Assembly: GCF_003001675.1 (NCBI RefSeq)
Contig: NZ_PVYW01000028.1
Span: 1 to 64,000 of the forward strand
Source of the DNA: Cohnella sp. SGD-V74
GTDB taxonomy: Bacteria > Bacillota > Bacilli > Paenibacillales > Paenibacillaceae
Length of the DNA stretch: 64,000 nt
Reading direction: 5' to 3'
Shown here piece after piece: positions 59,874-64,000 of the stretch; the first letter of the stretch is position 1, and each line of letters starts with the position of its first letter. The position numbers were made by a program, and so were the translations under genes. The notes beneath the pieces were generated by a model. That model had not been told where the DNA came from. It did no database searches and worked only from the letters and a program-made list of their open reading frames with translations.

Positions 59874-60884
59874 ATGAGCATCGACATCGCAATCGTCGCA
59901 AGCGCCTTCCTCATCGATCTGGCGATCGGAGATCCGCGGGCGCTGCCGCATCCCGTCGTCGGCATGGGGCGTCTCATCTCCAAGCTGGAACAGCCGCTCC
60001 GCAGAGCCGCCGCCGGCCCGCTGCTGCGGCGGCTTGCCCGTCCGCTGGGCGGCGCTTCCGACGAAGACAAGGCGCTCAAGCTCGCCGGAATCGCCTACCC
60101 GGTCGTCCTCGTCGGAGGCTCCATCCTGCTCGGCTGGACGATTCTTTTCCTGCTCGGACTGCTCCATCCTTGGCTCGCTTACGGCGCGGCGGCCTGGATG
60201 ATCTCGACGACGATTGCGGCGAAGGGACTGGGAGACGCGGGTATGGACATTTACCGGCTGCTTAAGAAAGACAAGCTGCCGGAAGCCCGCTATGCGCTGT
60301 CGATGATCGTCGGAAGGGATACCGACAAGCTCGGAGAGAGCGAGATTACGCGCGGCGCGGTAGAGACGGTGGCGGAAAACATCGTGGACGCGATTGTGTC
60401 TCCGCTATTCTACGCGTTCATCGGCGGAGCGCCTCTCGCGCTTGCCTACAGGGCCGCGAATACGCTCGATTCGATGGTCGGCTACAAGAACGAGAGATAC
60501 AAGGACCTGGGCTGGGCGTCCGCCAGGTTCGACGATCTGGCCAACTGGATTCCGGCTCGGCTGTCGGCGCTTGCCATCGCGGTCGCCGCGGCTCTGCTGC
60601 GGCTGAGAGCCGGCCGGGTGCTCGGCACGGTCCGCCGTTACGCCCGTCTCCATCCGAGCCCGAACAGCGGCTTTCCGGAATCGGCCGTCGCCGGGGCGCT
60701 CGGCGTGCAGCTCGGCGGATTGAACTATTACAAAGGCGTCGCGTCCGACCGCGCCAGAATGGGAGAGCCGCTGCGTCCGCTCGCAGCAGAGCATATCCGT
60801 CTGGCTGTCCGAATCATGTACGTCTCCTCAACTTTGTTCGCCGTCGCAGCCGCCGCACTGGCATTCGCTGTCGTTCGTACATAA
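59874..60884 (+). CDS. cbiB: Adenosylcobinamide-phosphate synthase
   Basis: A 336-residue membrane protein that condenses adenosylcobyric acid with aminopropanol phosphate. DLAIGDPRALPHPVVGMGRL at the N-terminus, GAVETVAENIVDAIVSPLFY, ANTLDSMVGYKNERY and the late HPSPNSGFPESAVAGALG are signatures of CbiB. I chose ATG 59874, two bases after the cbiZ stop; the open frame from 59205 is the shadow of cbiZ. Last gene of the B12 operon. Confidence 0.93.
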   Translation: MSIDIAIVASAFLIDLAIGDPRALPHPVVGMGRLISKLEQPLRRAAAGPLLRRLARPLGGASDEDKALKLAGIAYPVVLVGGSILLGWTILFLLGLLHPWLAYGAAAWMISTTIAAKGLGDAGMDIYRLLKKDKLPEARYALSMIVGRDTDKLGESEITRGAVETVAENIVDAIVSPLFYAFIGGAPLALAYRAANTLDSMVGYKNERYKDLGWASARFDDLANWIPARLSALAIAVAAALLRLRAGRVLGTVRRYARLHPSPNSGFPESAVAGALGVQLGGLNYYKGVASDRARMGEPLRPLAAEHIRLAVRIMYVSSTLFAVAAAALAFAVVRT

Positions 60885-60943
60885 TGTTCCAGGCAAGAGC
60901 CCATACTGAGAACGAGTAAATTCTTGGAAATGGGCTGATGCAC

Positions 60944-61609
60944 ATGTGTAACCGGTACTCGTTGACGGCGGAGCTTAACGATTTGACGGAAAATTTTCGC
61001 ATCGACAGAGTTCACGTGCCGTACCTGATGCGGTACAATATCGCACCGACGCAGCAAATTCCGATCATCCAGCAGATCGGAGAGGAACGCTGTCTCAACC
61101 AGCAGCGCTGGGGCTTAATGCCTTACTGGGGCAAAAATTCGATCAACGCGAACGTCGACACCTTGTCCGACAGACGGTACTTGCGCAACATGCTGACGAA
61201 GAAGCGGTGCGTCGTGCCGTGCAGCGGGTTTTACATCTGGAAGATCGAAGGGAAGACGAAGAGCGCGTGGCGCGTCGTGCACCGGACGAAGCCGACGTTC
61301 GCCATGCCGGGCATCTACGACGTCTGGCTCGATTCCGAGCGGAACGAATATCCGATGTGCACGGTCATTACGCGCGGCAACGCGTTCGGGACGAATCATC
61401 CGCTGCCGGTCGTGCTGGACGAGGAGTCGATCGAGCTGTGGCTGAATCCGAAGGAGACGAGAACGGAAGTGCTTCAGACGACGCTGCGCTCGCTCGAGGA
61501 CGCCGACTTCAGAATCTATCCGGTCACTCCGTACGTCGAGAACTTGGCCTGGGAGACGCCCGACTGCATCGAGGAAGTGCATCCTTCCATGGCGCTCACC
61601 AAAGTGTAA
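60944..61609 (+). CDS. SRAP-family protein (YedK/HMCES-like), divergent active site
   Basis: A 221-residue SOS-response-associated peptidase-fold protein. ATG 60944 is preferred over ATG 60938 because it places the catalytic Cys at position 2 (MCNRYSLT), which must be freed by Met removal to bond to abasic sites. RYNIAPTQQIP, RWGLMPYWG, NANVDTL and VPCSGFYIW follow the family, and His152 is present. However, the usual GFYEW Glu is Ile98, the NAR Arg is Asn70, and HxRMP reads HPLP. AGCCCAT (60898-60904) can pair with ATGGGCT (60930-60936) just before the start, perhaps masking translation. Confidence 0.85.
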   Translation: MCNRYSLTAELNDLTENFRIDRVHVPYLMRYNIAPTQQIPIIQQIGEERCLNQQRWGLMPYWGKNSINANVDTLSDRRYLRNMLTKKRCVVPCSGFYIWKIEGKTKSAWRVVHRTKPTFAMPGIYDVWLDSERNEYPMCTVITRGNAFGTNHPLPVVLDEESIELWLNPKETRTEVLQTTLRSLEDADFRIYPVTPYVENLAWETPDCIEEVHPSMALTKV

Positions 61610-61691
61610 GCCGGTCTTCCGCCGGAGCGGATCTGCATAATCGACTGGACGCAGAGGCATTCTTAAGGGGAAGTTCGATTACCCTAAGGAG

Positions 61692-62315
61692 ATGATTCCG
61701 CTGTCCGACGTCAAATTAGCCGTGATCTACTATAGCTCTACCGGAACGAACTATCAGCTGTCGCAGTGGGCCGAGGAAGGCGCGAAGCAGGCGGGCGCAG
61801 AGACGAAGCTGCTGAAGGTGCCCGAGCTCGCTCCGGAGGCCGCGATCAACGCGAATCCGGGCTGGAAAGCCCATGTGGAAGCGACCAAGGACGTTCCAAC
61901 CGTCACGAACGCCGATCTGGAATGGGCGGACGCCTATATTTTCTCCGTGCCGACCCGCTTCGGGAACATGGCTTCCCAGATGAAGCAGTTTTTCGATACG
62001 CTCGGCGGGCTGTGGTTCAACGGGAAGCTGGCCAACAAAGTCGTCAGCGCCATGTCCAGCGCGACCAACTATCACGGCGGCCAGGAAGCGACGATTCTGT
62101 CGCTGTACACGTCGATCTACCATTGGGGCGGCATCGTCGCCGCGCCGGGATATACCGATCCCGTCATTTTCGCGGCTGGAGGCAATCCGTACGGCACGAG
62201 CGTCACGGTCGACCAATCCGGCAAAATGATCGAGGACGTGCGCCCGGCGGCGATCCATCAAGGCAAGCGAACCGCGACGGTGGCGGGTTGGGTGAAGCAG
62301 GGTTTGCAAGGTTAG
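61692..62315 (+). CDS. WrbA-like NAD(P)H:quinone oxidoreductase (flavodoxin fold)
   Basis: A flavodoxin-fold protein that should bind FMN: YYSSTGTNYQL (phosphate loop, about residues 14-24), SVPTRFGNMASQMKQFFDT and SSATNYHGGQEATILSLY are WrbA signatures. It should reduce quinones by two electrons. The start is uncertain: AAGGAG (61686-61691) touches ATG 61692, leaving no spacer, whereas a CTG at 61701 is 9 bases away and would give the usual WrbA beginning (M)SDVKLAVIYYSS. Single gene followed by a terminator-like hairpin. Confidence 0.88.
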   Translation: MIPLSDVKLAVIYYSSTGTNYQLSQWAEEGAKQAGAETKLLKVPELAPEAAINANPGWKAHVEATKDVPTVTNADLEWADAYIFSVPTRFGNMASQMKQFFDTLGGLWFNGKLANKVVSAMSSATNYHGGQEATILSLYTSIYHWGGIVAAPGYTDPVIFAAGGNPYGTSVTVDQSGKMIEDVRPAAIHQGKRTATVAGWVKQGLQG

Positions 62316-62341
62316 CGCTAGCGCGATAAGCGATATCGGGT

Positions 62342-62390
62342 AAGGGACTCTCACGATCATCTGCGGATGGTTGCGGGGAGCCCCTTGTTC
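62342..62390 (+). terminator. Terminator-like hairpin after the WrbA-like gene
   Basis: AAGGG and CTC (62342-62350) pair with GAG and CCCTT (62378-62386), followed by GTTC. The T run is weak. Confidence 0.45.
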
Positions 62391-62448
62391 GCGTTTCGGG
62401 ATAAATTTGGAAAAGAGGGGGGAACCTATTCCGAAGGGGTTGGAAAGC

Positions 62449-64000
62449 ATGCTCAAATGGATTATCGCCCACATTCCGAGTTGGTATTTATTCCTGCAGG
62501 CGGCGGCGGTGGGCTTGGTACCGTACGGGGTGTCCCGAATCGGCGCCAAATTGAACGCCATGGCCATGTTCAGCCAGCCGAACGGCAAACCCCGTCCCCC
62601 CGAAGAAGAAGCAGGCGATCCGCTGACGGGGAACTTCGACGACGATTTGGCCGTTTTCGAGCAGTGGATCGAAAACTATGCCGACGTCGGCATCCGGAAT
62701 TTCGAATTGGGCGTCGACTCCGGAATCAAGGCGGCCGTTATTTACGCCGAAGGCTTGTCGGACCGCACGGTCATCGACCGGCAGGTGCTGCAGGCGCTGA
62801 TGAACGCCGACTTCGAAGCCTCGCCCGACGTTCCGCTTGCCGAGCGGGTGCTGCGCCGGCTGCCGGTGCTCAAGACGATGGAGTGCGGCAATGTCCGGCA
62901 AGCGATGGGCCAGGTACTGATCGGCTGGGCCGCCTTGATCGTCGACGGGGTTCAGGGGGCGTTCATGCTCGGAGTGTTCAAGGGCGTGCCGAGGCAGATG
63001 GACGAGCCGGAATCGGAAGGGTTGATTCGCGGAGCAAGGGTCGGGTTTAACGAGAATCTGCACGACAATACGGCCATTTTGCGCCGATTCGGCGAAAATC
63101 AAAGCTTGTTCATTCTGAAAATGAAGGTCGGAAGACGTGCGAAGAGAAACGTTGCGATCGCCTATATCGAGGATGTCGCCGATCCGGCCATCGTCGAGGA
63201 GGTCAAAAAGAGACTCAGCCGCATCGACCTCGACAGCGTGCCGGAATCCGGCTATATCGAGCAGATGATCGAGGACAGCTCCTTGAGCCCGTTTCCTCAA
63301 ATTCAAAGCACGGAACGGCCGGACCGCGTATTCGGCGCACTGATGGAGGGGCGGGTTGCCGTTTTGCTGGCCGGGACCCCGTTCGCGCTCATCGTTCCAG
63401 CGACTCTCTCTATGTTTTTGCAGTCTCCCGAGGATTATTTCGAACGTTGGCTGCCCGGAACGATGTTCAGGCTGCTGCGCTTTTTTGCCCTGATGGTGTC
63501 GTTGCTGGCGCCTTCCCTGTACATTTCGTTCATCTCGTTCCATCCCGGGCTGATTCCGACGAAGCTGACGATGTCCATCATCGGGTCGCGCGTGAACGTT
63601 CCGTTCACAGCGCTCGTCGAAGCGTTGATCCTGGAAGTGTCCATCGAGCTGCTGAGGGAGGCCGGACTCCGGTTGCCCAAGCCGATCGGACCCGCAATGG
63701 GCATCGTCGGCGGTCTCGTCATCGGTGAAGCGGCCGTACAGGCGGGCATCGTCAGTCCGATTCTCGTCATCGTTATCGCCGTGACCGCGATCTCTTCGTT
63801 TGCCATCCCGCATTACAATATCGGGCTAAGCTTCAGGATGCTCCGTTTCGTCTCGATGTTCTGCGCGGGCGTGTTCGGATTGTTCGGCGTCATTATGTTT
63901 TTTCTGGCGCTCTGCATCCATCTGGTCAATCTGCGGAGCTTCGGCGTCCCGTATGCAGGGCCGCTCGTCTCCTATCAATTTGAGGACTGGAAGGACTTTC
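62449..64000 (+). CDS. Spore germination protein, GerA-type subunit A (partial, runs off the window)
   Basis: At least 517 codons of a second GerA/GerKA-family protein; no stop is reached before the window ends. ATG 62449 is 9 bases after AAGGGG. An N-terminal extension (about residues 1-55) precedes the cytoplasmic domain, then VAVLLAGTPFALIVP, PTKLTMSIIGSRVNVPF, LRLPKPIGPAMGIVGGLVIG and IPHYNIGLSFRMLRF mark the membrane part. It differs clearly from the A subunit at 31643 and probably heads a second receptor operon. The gene should end within a few codons of the window edge. Confidence 0.92.
   Translation, partial: MLKWIIAHIPSWYLFLQAAAVGLVPYGVSRIGAKLNAMAMFSQPNGKPRPPEEEAGDPLTGNFDDDLAVFEQWIENYADVGIRNFELGVDSGIKAAVIYAEGLSDRTVIDRQVLQALMNADFEASPDVPLAERVLRRLPVLKTMECGNVRQAMGQVLIGWAALIVDGVQGAFMLGVFKGVPRQMDEPESEGLIRGARVGFNENLHDNTAILRRFGENQSLFILKMKVGRRAKRNVAIAYIEDVADPAIVEEVKKRLSRIDLDSVPESGYIEQMIEDSSLSPFPQIQSTERPDRVFGALMEGRVAVLLAGTPFALIVPATLSMFLQSPEDYFERWLPGTMFRLLRFFALMVSLLAPSLYISFISFHPGLIPTKLTMSIIGSRVNVPFTALVEALILEVSIELLREAGLRLPKPIGPAMGIVGGLVIGEAAVQAGIVSPILVIVIAVTAISSFAIPHYNIGLSFRMLRFVSMFCAGVFGLFGVIMFFLALCIHLVNLRSFGVPYAGPLVSYQFEDWKDF

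Overview
GC-rich (roughly 58-60 % by eye) Gram-positive chromosome segment. Lipoprotein signal peptides, strong AGGAGG-type ribosome binding sites, two GerA-type spore germinant receptor loci, YesM/YesN two-component systems and several carbohydrate ABC importers without their own ATPase all point to a spore-forming member of Paenibacillaceae (Paenibacillus or Cohnella type). I see no rRNA, tRNA, phage or CRISPR.

Layout. 1-4.5 kb: 3' remnant of an AraC-type response regulator, then an LplABC-like sugar importer. 4.6-13.7 kb: YesN/YesM pair, two membrane-tethered sugar-binding proteins and a second importer. 14.2-23.6 kb: a GntR regulator followed by an importer, a GH125 exo-mannosidase and three tandem GH76 mannanases, read here as an alpha-1,6-mannan utilisation locus. 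23.6-25.5 kb: TetR (LmrA/YxaF type), small membrane protein and NmrA-like reductase. 25.7-27.5 kb: YtrA-like GntR regulator and membrane protein. 27.6-31.5 kb: Rpn-type nuclease, ArsR-like regulator and GH2 glycosidase. 31.6-35.3 kb: gerA-B-C type receptor operon. 35.4-39.4 kb: YdjM-like, TerC-like, metallophosphoesterase and chemotaxis receptor genes. 39.8-46.5 kb: second YesM/YesN pair with a fourth importer. 46.7-49.7 kb: nicotinamidase, nicotinate phosphoribosyltransferase and DegV protein. 49.7-51.2 kb: a gene-free region with a 50-bp tandem repeat, a palindromic element and a cobalamin riboswitch. 51.2-60.9 kb: a nine-gene cobalamin uptake and salvage operon (btuFCD-cobT-cbiP-cobD-cobU-cobS-cbiZ-cbiB). 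60.9-64 kb: SRAP-family protein, WrbA-like flavoprotein and a second GerA-type subunit cut by the window edge.

Functionally this is an oligosaccharide-scavenging segment: four importers presumably share one remote MsmX-type ATPase, and cytoplasmic GH76/GH125/GH2 enzymes digest imported oligosaccharides. The B12 operon has uptake and lower-ligand assembly but no corrin-ring genes, so it should salvage corrinoids; PncA/PncB just upstream make nicotinate mononucleotide, the substrate of CobT.

Most unusual items: two inverted copies of a 230-290 bp fold-back element (15374-15600 and 39382-39667, the second with a nested palindromic insert); a 15-copy 50-bp tandem repeat open in all three minus frames; a GH76 gene whose only well-placed start is AUC; a WrbA-like gene whose ribosome binding site points to CUG; and an SRAP protein lacking the usual active-site Glu.
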